A DNA stretch of 64,000 nt from SXRF01 sp039808985 (GTDB lineage: Bacteria > Pseudomonadota > Alphaproteobacteria > Rickettsiales > SXRF01). The notes beneath the pieces are model-generated. The model did no database searches. It worked only from the letters and a program-made list of their open reading frames with translations, and was not told the DNA's origin. The stretch lies in the NCBI GenBank assembly GCA_039808985.1, contig JBDHUC010000005.1, positions 22,554-86,553 of the forward strand, written 5' to 3'. A program made the translations under genes and the position numbers. Positions 16,213 through 23,883 of the stretch are shown in pieces; positions within the stretch are counted from its first letter, which is position 1, and the number at the start of each line of letters is the position of its first letter.

Positions 16213-16866
16213 ATGCAACCAATAATCATAGCTATCGCCAAGGGGCGGATTCAGGACGAGGTGGTGCCGATATTGCAGAAAATCGGTATTTTCCCAGATG
16301 AGGCGTTTTTTGATGACAGGGAACGACAATTGCAGTTTCCCTGCAAGGATTCGAATATATCCATCATACGGGTGCGCAGTTTTGACGTGCCGACATTCGT
16401 TGCCTTCGGCGCAGCGCAGATCGGGATTGCGGGCAGTGATGTGCTTATGGAATTCGATTACCCTGACCTGTATACGCCGCTTGACCTGGATATCGGGCAT
16501 TGCCGCCTGTCGGTTGCCGAGCTTGAAGAGGCTGAAGGTAGTGAGGCTATGGCGAGGGTGAGCCATATACGGGTTGCCACCAAATACCCAAATATCACCA
16601 GAAGGCATTTCGCAGGCAAAGGCATTCAGGCGGAGTGCATAAAGCTAAGCGGCGCGATGGAACTGGCGCCGAAACTGGGATTGGCCCCATGTATAGTTGA
16701 CCTCGTAAGCTCGGGGCGCACGCTTGTTGCCAACGGGCTTAAGGAGGTTGAGGTTATTGCCAATGTTTCGTCGAAGCTTATTGTAAACCGTGCGGCATTT
16801 AAAACCCGTAACCAGGAGATAAGCGGGATTATAAATAATTTCCGCGAGGTGGTTAAGTGTGATTAG
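16213..16866 (+). CDS. hisG: ATP phosphoribosyltransferase, short form
   Basis: First step of histidine synthesis. 217 residues, the length of the short HisG form that lacks the C-terminal regulatory domain and normally needs HisZ. The sequence shows IAIAKGRIQDEVVPIL, GIAGSDVLMEF, VATKYPNITRRHF and the PRPP-binding DLVSSGRTLVANGL. The ATG one base after the upstream stop gives the family start; an in-frame ATG 15 codons earlier overlaps the HD gene and is not used. No hisZ is visible in the window. Confidence 0.95.
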   Translation: MQPIIIAIAKGRIQDEVVPILQKIGIFPDEAFFDDRERQLQFPCKDSNISIIRVRSFDVPTFVAFGAAQIGIAGSDVLMEFDYPDLYTPLDLDIGHCRLSVAELEEAEGSEAMARVSHIRVATKYPNITRRHFAGKGIQAECIKLSGAMELAPKLGLAPCIVDLVSSGRTLVANGLKEVEVIANVSSKLIVNRAAFKTRNQEISGIINNFREVVKCD

Positions 16867-16876
16867 GCGCGTTTTT

Positions 16877-16908
16877 CTGTCATACCGCTGCAGAGCGGTA
16901 TCCATGCC
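16877..16908. repeat. Left inverted half-palindrome flanking the GIY-YIG gene
   Basis: Reads CTGTCATACCGCTGCAGAGC then GGTATCCATGCC. Its reverse complement matches 17221-17254 (GGCATGGATCCCGG...GGGATAACGG) over most positions. A solo copy of the same half lies at 62918-62947. The half itself contains a CCGCTGCAGAGCGG hairpin. Confidence 0.75.
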
Positions 16909-16916
16909 ATAAATAT

Positions 16917-17207
16917 ATGAAAAATGGTTATGTTTATATTGTAACCAATAAACCATTTGGTACGTTATACATAGGTGTAACAAGTAATTTAATAAAGCGT
17001 GTATGGGAACACCGTGAAAAACAGGTGGAAGGTTTTACAAAACGCTATAATCTTACCCGTCTGGTATATTATGAAATTCATGAGCGTATTGATTAAGCAA
17101 TTTATCGTGAAAAACAGATGAAGGAATGGAACAGGAATTGGAAATTACGGCAGATAATGGAAATGAATCCCGATTGGAAAGATTTATATAATGAAATTGT
17201 GGGCTAA
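16917..17207 (+). pseudogene. GIY-YIG endonuclease gene broken by one in-frame TAA
   Basis: The reading frame gives NGYVYIVTNKPFGTLYIGVT at the start, the two halves of the GIY-YIG motif, followed by NLIKRVWEHR and RYNLTRLVYYE. It hits TAA at codon 60 (17094-17096). The same frame then continues without frameshift as AIYREKQMKEWNRNWKLRQI to the proper family end NPDWKDLYNEIVG. The intact product would be 96 residues, the normal size of this single-domain family. A one-base change such as GAA to TAA explains it, so decay is recent. It has no visible ribosome binding site of its own and lies between inverted half-palindromes. Confidence 0.85.
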
Positions 17208-17220
17208 TATATTTAATCTA

Positions 17221-17254
17221 GGCATGGATCCCGGCCTGTGCCGGGATAACGGAG
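17221..17254. repeat. Right inverted half-palindrome flanking the GIY-YIG gene
   Basis: Begins GGCATGGATCCCGGCCTGTG and pairs with the left half at 16877-16908. Together they bracket the nuclease frame with 8 bases on the left and 13 on the right, as terminal inverted repeats would. Confidence 0.75.
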
Positions 17255-17285
17255 AAATTACGCTATGTGGGATTACGGAGTGTAG

Positions 17286-18575
17286 ATGCCGATAAAATTA
17301 TTTACAAAACAGCAGGACTTTGAAAAGCGGTTTGGCGACTTGCTTGCCATGCGTGATGGAGGCGGGGCGGATGTTTCGGCGGTAGTTGCCGCTATTATAG
17401 CGCAAGTGAAAGGGCGTGGCGATGATGCCCTTTTGGAATATACAGAAAAATTCGATAAATTCACAGCTACAGCCGAAAATATTAAGGTCAGGTATGAGGA
17501 TGTTGAGAAGGCGATGGCCATGTCCGCGCCGGAACTTATAAAATCCCTGAAAATTGCGGCGGAGAGAATTCGCGCCTATAGCGAAAAACAAATTCCTGCT
17601 GACCTTGATTATGTCGATGAAATTGACACGCGGCTCGGGCACCGCTGGACACCGCTTGATTCGGCGGGGCTGTATGTGCCGGGCGGGCTTGCATCATACC
17701 CCAGCTCGGTACTTATGAATGCAATACCTGCCAAGGTTGCAGGTGTAAAACGGCTGGTTATGGTTGTTCCGGCGCCGGAAGGGAAGGTGAGCAACGCAGT
17801 GCTGGCGGCGGCGCATATCGCGGGGGTGGATGATATTTATAAAATTGGTGGTGCGCAGGCCGTGGCTGCGCTTGCTTACGGAACCGAAACTATTGCGCCG
17901 GTTGATAAAATAGTAGGCCCGGGAAATGCCTATGTTGCAGAAGCGAAGAGGCAGGTTTTTGGCAAGGTTGGAATTGACATGATTGCCGGGCCATCGGAAA
18001 TTTTAGTGATTGCGGATTCGGGCTGCAACCCGGTGTGGATTGCTGCCGACCTGCTTTCGCAGGCCGAGCATGACGCGCAGGCGCAATCAATTTTGATAAC
18101 CAATGACAGCGCGTTTGCCGGTAATGTTGTTTCTGAGGTGGAACGAATTTTAAAGGATTTGCCGCGCCGGGATATTGCGGCGAAATCGTGGAATGATTAT
18201 GGCGCTGTTATCATAGTGAAAGACTGGGAAGAAGCTTGCGAAATTTCCAATAAGATAGCACCGGAGCATCTGGAACTTGCTGTGGAAAACCCGGACGAAC
18301 TGCTGCCGCTTCTGCGCCATGTTGGGGCTGTTTTCATGGGGCGTTATACGCCTGAGGCAATCGGCGATTATATAGCCGGGCCTTCGCATGTGCTGCCCAC
18401 TTCGCGCACCTCGCGTTTTTCCTCGGGGCTGTCGGTATTTGATTTCCTGAAACGCACTTCAATTATCGGCTGCAACGAAGTGTCGATTGCAGATATTTCC
18501 CAATATGCCGAAATACTGGCAGGCAGCGAAGGGCTGGAAGCGCACAGGCTTTCGGTTGAGGTGCGTAAGATATGA
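17286..18575 (+). CDS. hisD: Histidinol dehydrogenase
   Basis: Zn-dependent NAD enzyme that converts histidinol to histidine in two oxidation steps. 429 residues, the normal length. Seen: LYVPGGLASYPSSVLM, the NAD/substrate region VDKIVGPGNAYVAEAKRQVFG, IDMIAGPSEILVIAD, LLSQAEHDAQAQSIL with the metal/catalytic Q-x-x-H, and the catalytic glutamate-histidine pair in APEHLELAVE. HTTP-like AGPSHVLPTSRTSRF is complete. It lies in the alphaproteobacterial hisD-UPF0262-infA-maf order. Confidence 0.97.
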   Translation: MPIKLFTKQQDFEKRFGDLLAMRDGGGADVSAVVAAIIAQVKGRGDDALLEYTEKFDKFTATAENIKVRYEDVEKAMAMSAPELIKSLKIAAERIRAYSEKQIPADLDYVDEIDTRLGHRWTPLDSAGLYVPGGLASYPSSVLMNAIPAKVAGVKRLVMVVPAPEGKVSNAVLAAAHIAGVDDIYKIGGAQAVAALAYGTETIAPVDKIVGPGNAYVAEAKRQVFGKVGIDMIAGPSEILVIADSGCNPVWIAADLLSQAEHDAQAQSILITNDSAFAGNVVSEVERILKDLPRRDIAAKSWNDYGAVIIVKDWEEACEISNKIAPEHLELAVENPDELLPLLRHVGAVFMGRYTPEAIGDYIAGPSHVLPTSRTSRFSSGLSVFDFLKRTSIIGCNEVSIADISQYAEILAGSEGLEAHRLSVEVRKI

Positions 18576-18600
18576 GGGGTAAGAGGAATTCTAACCGCTT

Positions 18601-18689
18601 TCGTCATCCCGGGCTTGACCCGGGATCTAGGGCTGCAATATTCACCACAATATTTGGTTCAAGATCCCTGGTCAAGGCGGGGATGACAA
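18601..18689. repeat. Palindromic repeat, GTCATCCCGGGCTTGACCCG family
   Basis: The left part GTCATCCCGGGCTTGACCCG forms its own hairpin and pairs with the right part CAAGATCCCTGG...GGCGGGGATGAC. It lies between hisD and the UPF0262 gene. Related copies: 39179-39249, 60329-60414, 2467-2525. Confidence 0.8.
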
Positions 18690-18736
18690 AGAAGGTGAAT
18701 TGCCGCGCTAAGCTTACAATTACAGGAAAGTGGTAA

Positions 18737-19195
18737 ATGGAACGCATCGCCAATATAACCCTTGCCGAGGGAATGAAAAAACGCTCCAAGCAAGCCGAGC
18801 ATGAGCGTGACCTTGCTATTGCGGACATTCTGGATGAAAACTGCTTCGAGCCGCGCTGCATGAGAAGCGGGCCGTATAACGTGGCGCTGGCGATTGAAGA
18901 AGGGCGTCTGGTTATGGGCGTACATTCCCCACAGGAGGAAAAACATGCCAAAGTTGTGTTGTCGGTTGCACCGCTTCGGGGCATTATCCGCGATTATTTC
19001 ATGATTTTTGATAGCTACCAGCAGGCACTTGGCTCTGGAAACCCAAGCAAAATAGAGGCCATAGACATGGGCAGGAGAGGGGTGCATAACGAAGGCTCGG
19101 AGATGCTGCGCGATATACTGAAAGACCGGATAGTGGTGGATTTCCCGACTGCCAGGCGGTTATTTACATTGATTTGCGTTTTGCATATAAAGTGA
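18737..19195 (+). CDS. UPF0262 family protein
   Basis: 152 residues, cytosolic. It matches the alphaproteobacterial UPF0262 family by its opening RIANITLAEG, the RDLAIADILDENCFEP segment, MGVHSPQEEKHAKVVLSVAP, LRGIIRDYFMIFDSY, and the end RIVVDFPTARRLFTLICVLH. Function is unknown. The family is usually encoded between hisD and infA/maf, as here. Confidence 0.9.
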   Translation: MERIANITLAEGMKKRSKQAEHERDLAIADILDENCFEPRCMRSGPYNVALAIEEGRLVMGVHSPQEEKHAKVVLSVAPLRGIIRDYFMIFDSYQQALGSGNPSKIEAIDMGRRGVHNEGSEMLRDILKDRIVVDFPTARRLFTLICVLHIK

Positions 19196-19203
19196 TATAA
19201 GGG

Positions 19204-19264
19204 CTGTAATTAGTATTTAGTAATTAGTATTTTGTGCTTAAAATACAATATACGAACTACTAAA
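19204..19264. repeat. AT-rich foldback before infA
   Basis: GTATTTAGTAATTAGTATTTT on the left is nearly complementary to AAAATACAATATACGAACTA plus CTAAATAC on the right, giving a long imperfect hairpin about 30 bases before the infA start. It may lie in the infA leader. Confidence 0.6.
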
Positions 19265-19294
19265 TACAATTTACAAGATAAGAAAAAGGATATT

Positions 19295-19513
19295 ATGGCT
19301 AAAGAAGAATTACTTGAATTTCCAGGGCATGTCACCGAGTTGCTGCCCAACGCGACTTTCCGCGTGACTCTGGAAAACGGGCATATCGTTATTGCGCATA
19401 CATCGGGAAAAATGCGCAAGAACCGCATCCGTGTGCTTGCAGGCGACAAGGTTATTGTTGAAATGACGCCTTATGACCTCACAAAAGGCAGAATCAAATT
19501 TAGAGAGAAGTGA
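19295..19513 (+). CDS. infA: Translation initiation factor IF-1
   Basis: 72-residue OB-fold protein that binds the A site of the 30S subunit during initiation. The sequence is canonical: MAKEELLEFPGHVTELLPNA, FRVTLENGHIVIAHTSGKMR, and VEMTPYDLTKGRIKFREK. The start follows an AAAAAGGATATT ribosome-binding region. Longer in-frame extensions upstream fall in the AT-rich foldback and are not used. Confidence 0.98.
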   Translation: MAKEELLEFPGHVTELLPNATFRVTLENGHIVIAHTSGKMRKNRIRVLAGDKVIVEMTPYDLTKGRIKFREK

Positions 19514-19516
19514 TAT

Positions 19517-19606
19517 GTCATCCTGCGGGACGCAAAGCGTCAGCGCAGGATCTGTAGTAATAATGCTGAGATCCTGTGCTATTGCTTACGCAATTCACAG
19601 GATGAC
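19517..19606. repeat. Palindromic repeat, CCTGTG...CACAGGATGAC family
   Basis: Two nested hairpins: GTCATCCTGCGGGACGC...CAGCGCAGGAT and GATCCTGTGC...TTCACAGGATGAC. It fills the infA-maf gap and ends 10 bases before the maf start. The same family is found in frame within folD (23350-23417) and at 12491-12580. Confidence 0.85.
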
Positions 19607-19616
19607 GGAACCTGAA

Positions 19617-20186
19617 ATGAATAGAAATAATCTTATATTAGCTTCTGCTTCGCCGCGAAGGGTAGCGCTTTTAAAACAGGTTGGTATTGAGCCGGAAGCG
19701 GTTGTTCCCGCTGACATTGACGAAACACCGCTAAAGGGCGAGTTGCCTGCCATATATGCCGCAAGGATGGCGCGGGAAAAGGCCAATATCGTGGCTGCGA
19801 AACACCCAGGTAAAATAATACTTGCTGCTGACACAGTGGTTGCCTGCGGAAGAAAGATTTTCCCCAAGGCCGAAGATGCCAGGACTGCCGTTATGTGTAT
19901 CCGCCATCTATCGGGGCGCAGGCACAGGGTTTATACCGCTGTTTGCATTATAAAAGATGGCCGGGAATATGAAGAAACCGTGCTTACCCAGCTTAAGATG
20001 AACCGCTTAAACGACAGGGAGATTGCTGAGTATATAAAAAGCAATGAATGGCAGGGCAAGGCCGGTGGCTATGGCATACAGGGAATTGCTGAGGCTTTTA
20101 TCCCGTGGGTTTCCGGATCTTATTCCAATGTTGTCGGACTGCCGCTATATGAAACGCTGAAGCTGCTTAAGAGGGCGGGATGGTAG
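19617..20186 (+). CDS. maf: Maf family nucleoside triphosphate pyrophosphatase
   Basis: 189 residues. The family opening LILASASPRRVALLKQVG is followed by the VPADIDET loop, ARMAREKANIV, ILAADTVVACGRKIFPKAED, and KAGGYGIQGIAEAFIPWVSG. Maf proteins hydrolyse dTTP/UTP or modified nucleotides and may act in cell division control. A longer frame exists upstream, but its first 48 codons come from infA overlap and a palindromic repeat, so the ATG giving MNRNNLIL is used. It overlaps comM by 7 bases. Confidence 0.94.
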   Translation: MNRNNLILASASPRRVALLKQVGIEPEAVVPADIDETPLKGELPAIYAARMAREKANIVAAKHPGKIILAADTVVACGRKIFPKAEDARTAVMCIRHLSGRRHRVYTAVCIIKDGREYEETVLTQLKMNRLNDREIAEYIKSNEWQGKAGGYGIQGIAEAFIPWVSGSYSNVVGLPLYETLKLLKRAGW

Positions 20187-21703
20187 CGCATGTAACTACC
20201 GTGGCATTTGAAGGCATTGAAGCTAAATATATTGATGTGCAGGCGCAAATAGTTGCTGGTATGCCGACATTTACTGTGGTGGGGCTTCCTGACAAGGCTG
20301 TTGCTGAATCACGCGAAAGGGTGCGTTCGGCTATTCATGCGCTCGGGCTTTCGCTGCCGAATAAACGCATCATTGTGAACCTTGCCCCAGCCGATATTTT
20401 AAAGGAAGGAAGCCATTACGACCTGCCGATAGCAATTGCCATACTCATAAGCATGGGGGCGCTTGAGGCGGAAATGCTTGCGAATTACGTGGCGCTTGGT
20501 GAATTATCGCTTGACGGTGGCTTGCTTCCGGTTTCTGGCGCCCTGCCTGCTGCCATGCTGGCTTCATCACGCGGGGACGGGCTTATATGTCCGAAAACCT
20601 GCGGCCCGGAAGCGGCATGGTCGGGGCTTGAGGATATACTGGCGCCTGCGTCGCTTACCGCGCTGCTCAACCATTTTAAAGATATTCAAAGACTTTCAAA
20701 GCCGGAATGTGAGATACAGTCAATGGCTACCACAGGGCGGGATATGCGTGAAATACGCGGCCAGCAAACCGCAAGGAGGGCGCTGGAAGTGGCGGCGGCT
20801 GGCGGGCATAATTTTTTGATGATCGGGCCCCCGGGCGCCGGAAAATCGCTGCTGGCTTCCTGCCTGCCGGGAATACTTCCACCGCTTGATGCCAGCGAAA
20901 TACTGGAAGTCAGCATGATCAGCAGCATCGCTGGCAAGCTTGACGGCGGGATGTTGTCTTCCAGGCGCCCATTTCGTGACCCGCATCACAGCGCGTCCAT
21001 GGCAGCGATGGTGGGTGGTGGAAAAAGGGCGCTGCCCGGTGAAATCTCTCTCGCGCATAACGGAGTTTTGTTTTTAGACGAGTTGCCTGAATTCCAGCGT
21101 GGTGTATTGGAATCGCTGCGCCAGCCTTTGGAAACAGGAACAGTATCGGTTGCCCGTGCACAGGCGCATGTAACCTATCCTTCGCGCTTCCAACTGGTTG
21201 CTGCCATGAACCCATGCCGCTGCGGCTATCTGGGCGATGCATCCCGCGCCTGCAACAAAGCGCCGCGCTGTGCGGTTGACTACCAGTCAAAAATTTCCGG
21301 CCCGCTTTTTGACCGTTTTGATATGGCAATTGATGTGCCGGAAGTGGCAACGCTTGATATGCTCGGAAGCTCACCAGGCGAGGCAAGCGAGGCCGTTGCA
21401 AAAAGGGTGGCGGCGGCGCGTGACCTGCAAAAAGCCCGTTTCTTCATGCTTAAAATGAACGAGCGCACCAATTCGCAACTGCAAGGCGAAACGTTGCATA
21501 ATTTCGTGGTGCCAGATGATAAAGGGCGTAAACTGCTGGAGCAGGCGACAGAAAATATGCGCCTTTCCATGCGCGGCTATACAAGGGTGCTGCGGGTAGC
21601 ACGCACAATAGCCGACCTGGCCCAGAGCGAAACAGTAAGCCATATCCATGTCGGGGAAGCGTTATCATACCGGCAAATGCAATTCGGACGTCAAGAAGCA
21701 TAA
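20180..21703 (+). CDS. comM: YifB/ComM family Mg-chelatase-like AAA+ ATPase
   Basis: 507 residues. The N-terminal Lon-protease-like domain without a catalytic serine-lysine dyad (VVGLPDKAVAESRERVRSA) is followed by an AAA+ module with Walker A GPPGAGKSLLASCLP, Walker B LFLDELPEF, and a four-cysteine insertion in MNPCRCGYLGD...CNKAPRC. The C-terminal helical Mg-chelatase domain ends SYRQMQFGR. ComM drives branch migration of heteroduplex DNA in natural transformation. It is translationally coupled to maf by overlap. Confidence 0.94.
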   Translation: MVAHVTTVAFEGIEAKYIDVQAQIVAGMPTFTVVGLPDKAVAESRERVRSAIHALGLSLPNKRIIVNLAPADILKEGSHYDLPIAIAILISMGALEAEMLANYVALGELSLDGGLLPVSGALPAAMLASSRGDGLICPKTCGPEAAWSGLEDILAPASLTALLNHFKDIQRLSKPECEIQSMATTGRDMREIRGQQTARRALEVAAAGGHNFLMIGPPGAGKSLLASCLPGILPPLDASEILEVSMISSIAGKLDGGMLSSRRPFRDPHHSASMAAMVGGGKRALPGEISLAHNGVLFLDELPEFQRGVLESLRQPLETGTVSVARAQAHVTYPSRFQLVAAMNPCRCGYLGDASRACNKAPRCAVDYQSKISGPLFDRFDMAIDVPEVATLDMLGSSPGEASEAVAKRVAAARDLQKARFFMLKMNERTNSQLQGETLHNFVVPDDKGRKLLEQATENMRLSMRGYTRVLRVARTIADLAQSETVSHIHVGEALSYRQMQFGRQEA

Positions 21704-21707
21704 TCCC

Positions 21708-21815
21708 ACTATGCTTTGCTGCAAATAGCCATTTCTTGCGCTTCCGCTGCTCATGTACTTTATGTACACTCCGCTGCGGTTCTCAGAAATAACTATTTTC
21801 GCTAAAGCCTAGCGA
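21708..21815. repeat. 108-base hairpin element, copy 1
   Basis: Foldback with the left arm AATAGCCATTTCTTGCGC and CGCTGCTCATGTAC, the loop TTTAT, and the right arm GTACACTCCGCTGCGG then AGAAATAACTATT. Nearly identical copies are at 39042-39150 and 60201-60308; copy 2 differs mainly in the loop. No ORF lies inside. Confidence 0.9.
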
Positions 21816-21833
21816 GATTTTACACCAACAACA

Positions 21834-21907
21834 ATTTTTCGGTATCCATCGCTTCGCGCTTTATCGCCAAAATGAATTTATAAATCCCATTATGCTTTGC
21901 TGCAAAT
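21834..21907. repeat. Repeat unit shared with 60147-60219
   Basis: Starts TTTTTCGGTATCCATCGC and ends TATGCTTTGCTGCAAAT. The same block precedes hairpin copy 3 near 60 kb, but here it follows copy 1. The element therefore appears composite, with rearranged order at the two loci. Confidence 0.8.
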
Positions 21908-21915
21908 CTGCTTTC

Positions 21916-22899
21916 CTAAAAATGCTTATAGCCTGTTTTGGCGGGTTTTATTTCGGCTCCGGAAACATCGAGTATCTTAACGCTGTTTCCGGCAGTGATT
22001 CTGCCGATTGCGGTGAGGGGCAGTTGCAGGGATTTTGCGATTTCTTCGATTTGCGGTTTTTTATCGTGGGGTGTTGTAAAAAGTAATTCATAATCATCGC
22101 CGTCTGTGAGGGATAGCTGGATTGCCGCGCTCACGCTGCTTTCTCGCAATGACGTATCGGTTATCGGCAATTTATCTATATATATGTCGGCTCCTACATT
22201 CGAGGCGGTGCAGATATGCCCAAGATCCTGTGCCAGCCCATCGGATATGTCCATACAGGCTGTTGCGATATTACGCAGTTCTACTCCAAGTTTAATTCGT
22301 GGCTGGGGGGTTAGGTAGCGGTTTATGAGGAAATCAGGATTACCCTCACCCTGTCCCTCTCCCTGAAATGTAGAGGGGAGAGTGGTCAGAAGCTTAAGAC
22401 CCAGACCAGAATCGCCCAGTGTGCCGGAAACATAAATATCATCGCCCAGCATGGCGCCTGAGCGCCTGAGCGCTTTGCCTGCTGGTACTGTGCCTATCGC
22501 GGTTATGGAAACCGCCAGCTTGCCGTCTGTTGCAGTGGTATCGCCGCCTGCGAGCGAAATTGAAAATTCCGCCTGGGTTTGCGCGAGGCCATGCGCAAAA
22601 TTTTGCAGCCATTCTTCGCTTGTATTTTTAGGAAGCATCAACGCCATAAAATAACATAGCGGGGTTGCGCCCATAGCAGCTAAGTCGGATAGGTTTACGC
22701 GCAGGGCTTTGCCTGCGATAAGTCCTGGGGTTTCCGAGCCTATGAAATGTATGCCCTCGGTAATGGCATCCTTGCTGATTACCAGTTCGCATCCGGGAGG
22801 TGGGGCGATAATTGCGGCATCGTCGCTAAGGTTCAGGCTGCCGGGGAAATTTTTGGCCAGAGGTTTCAGGTATTTTGCGATGAAGGAGAATTCATCCAT
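21916..22899 (-). CDS. thiL: Thiamine-monophosphate kinase with two repeat-derived inserts
   Basis: Phosphorylates thiamine monophosphate to thiamine diphosphate. 327 residues. ATP/Mg2+ residues are seen at D26-D27 (NLSDDAAIIAPPP), ITEGIHF, RVNLSDLAAMGATP, SLAGGDTTATDG, and CMDISDGLAQDLGHIC. Two stretches do not belong to the family: TLPSTFQGEGQGEG at about 171-185, which is a CTCCC/GGGAG palindrome read in frame, and SLRESSVSAAIQL at about 250-263, which is a TTGCCGCG...TCTCGCAATGA palindrome. The start at MDEFSFIAKYL matches the family; codons further up come from a third repeat. It is the last gene of the fnr - eight-cysteine - folD - thiL operon. Confidence 0.93.
   Translation of the reverse strand: MDEFSFIAKYLKPLAKNFPGSLNLSDDAAIIAPPPGCELVISKDAITEGIHFIGSETPGLIAGKALRVNLSDLAAMGATPLCYFMALMLPKNTSEEWLQNFAHGLAQTQAEFSISLAGGDTTATDGKLAVSITAIGTVPAGKALRRSGAMLGDDIYVSGTLGDSGLGLKLLTTLPSTFQGEGQGEGNPDFLINRYLTPQPRIKLGVELRNIATACMDISDGLAQDLGHICTASNVGADIYIDKLPITDTSLRESSVSAAIQLSLTDGDDYELLFTTPHDKKPQIEEIAKSLQLPLTAIGRITAGNSVKILDVSGAEIKPAKTGYKHF
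22113..22152. repeat. In-frame palindrome inside thiL (GGATTGCC...TCTCGCAATGAC family)
   Basis: GGATTGCCGCGCTCACGCTG followed by CTTTCTCGCAATGACG. It belongs to the same family as 22904-22948 and as the hisH2 insert. It encodes about 14 residues in ThiL just before the conserved TDGDDYEL strand. Confidence 0.75.
22345..22383. repeat. In-frame palindrome inside thiL (CTCCC...GGGAG family)
   Basis: CCCTCACCCTGTCCCTCTCC then CTGAAATGTAGAGGGGAGAG. It encodes STFQGEGQGEG in ThiL between GLKLLTT and NPDFLINRYL. Relatives: 4668, 11601 and the pyrE tail. Confidence 0.75.
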
Positions 22900-22903
22900 G
22901 TTT

Positions 22904-22948
22904 GTTGAATGGATTGCCACGTTGGCTATGCCTCCTCGCAATGACAAT
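22904..22948. repeat. Palindrome between folD and thiL
   Basis: GGATTGCCACGTTGGCTATG followed by CCTCCTCGCAATGAC: a GCCACGTTGGC hairpin with the TTGC...GCAA outer arms of the same family. It separates the folD stop from the thiL start and ends against the folD stop codon. Confidence 0.75.
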
Positions 22949-23883
22949 TATAGTTTTTTGGCAGCACGCAACGTGTTTTCCAGCAGGCAGGCGATGGTCA
23001 TTGGCCCGACACCGCCAGGAACCGGGGTTATCGCGGAGGCTATGCCCTGGCAGCTTGCAAAATCAACATCGCCAACCAGTTTGGTTTTCCCGTCTGGCTG
23101 GGTTATGCGGTTGATGCCCACATCTATAACCACTGCGCCTTGTTTCAGCCACTCGCCTTTTACCATAGCTGGCCTGCCAACGGCGGCAACAACTATATCG
23201 GCGGTTTTCAGGATAGAAGGCAGGTCACGTGTTTTGGAATGGGCTATGGTGACTGTGCAGCTTTCGCGCAGCAGCAGCGCCGCCATAGGCTTGCCTACGA
23301 TATTGGAACGCCCGATAACTACTGCGTGTTTGCCGGAAAGCCCATTACTGTCATCCTGCGGCGAATGTAATGAGGGCGCAGGATCCTGTGCTAACGCTTC
23401 GCGTTCCACAGGATGACGATACCAATCACGCAAAAGCATGAGGCAGCCAAGAGGTGTGCAGGGGATAAAAGCATTGCCGCCAACTGCCAGTTTACCCACA
23501 TTTAAAATGGTGAAACCATCTACGTCCTTGGCCGGGGAAATAGCGTTTATCACCGCGTCCTCATTGATATGCGAAGGCAGAGGAAGCTGAACCAGTATGC
23601 CATGCACTTCCGGGTTGTTATTAAGCTCGAAAATCCTTTTAAGAAGATCCTCTTCGCTGGTTTCGGCTGGGAGGGTGAACTCAAAGGATTTCATCCCGGC
23701 TTCTATGGTCTGCTTGTTTTTATTGCGTACATAAACTTCGCTTGCCGGGTCGTTGCCGACCAGTATTACGGCCAGCCCCGGAGTTATATCATTTTTTTCC
23801 TTTAGTTCGGCCACCCTCTGCGCTATGTCTAAGCGGAGGTTATGCGCGAACTCCTTGCCGTCAATTATTTTAGTGGCGCTCAT
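22948..23883 (-). CDS. folD: Methylenetetrahydrofolate dehydrogenase/cyclohydrolase with a repeat-derived insert
   Basis: Bifunctional one-carbon enzyme. Active-site signature: YVRNKNKQTIEAGM with K54-K56 region, VQLPLPSHINE, PCTPLGCLMLL, the NADP loop VVIGRSNIVGKPMA, and DVGINR / VPGGVGPMT near the end. It has 311 residues against roughly 285 for the family. The excess is about 24 residues after LLRDWY (roughly 156-179, RHPVEREALAQDPAPSLHS then PQDDS), encoded by a CCTGTG...CACAGGATGAC palindrome. Without it the text would read LLRDWYNGLSGKHAVVIG, as in normal FolD. It overlaps the upstream eight-cysteine gene by 14 bases. Confidence 0.95.
   Translation of the reverse strand: MSATKIIDGKEFAHNLRLDIAQRVAELKEKNDITPGLAVILVGNDPASEVYVRNKNKQTIEAGMKSFEFTLPAETSEEDLLKRIFELNNNPEVHGILVQLPLPSHINEDAVINAISPAKDVDGFTILNVGKLAVGGNAFIPCTPLGCLMLLRDWYRHPVEREALAQDPAPSLHSPQDDSNGLSGKHAVVIGRSNIVGKPMAALLLRESCTVTIAHSKTRDLPSILKTADIVVAAVGRPAMVKGEWLKQGAVVIDVGINRITQPDGKTKLVGDVDFASCQGIASAITPVPGGVGPMTIACLLENTLRAAKKL
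23350..23417. repeat. In-frame palindrome inside folD
   Basis: GTCATCCTGCGGCG...GGGCGCAGGAT and GATCCTGTGCTAACGC...GTTCCACAGGATGAC form the same double hairpin as the intergenic copies at 12491-12580 and 19517-19606. The reading frame stays open through it on the minus strand. Confidence 0.88.

Noticed and set aside
22900..22947. Longer thiL start (MSLRGGIANVAIHS)
   Set aside because: These codons come from a palindrome; the family starts at MDEFSFIAKYL.
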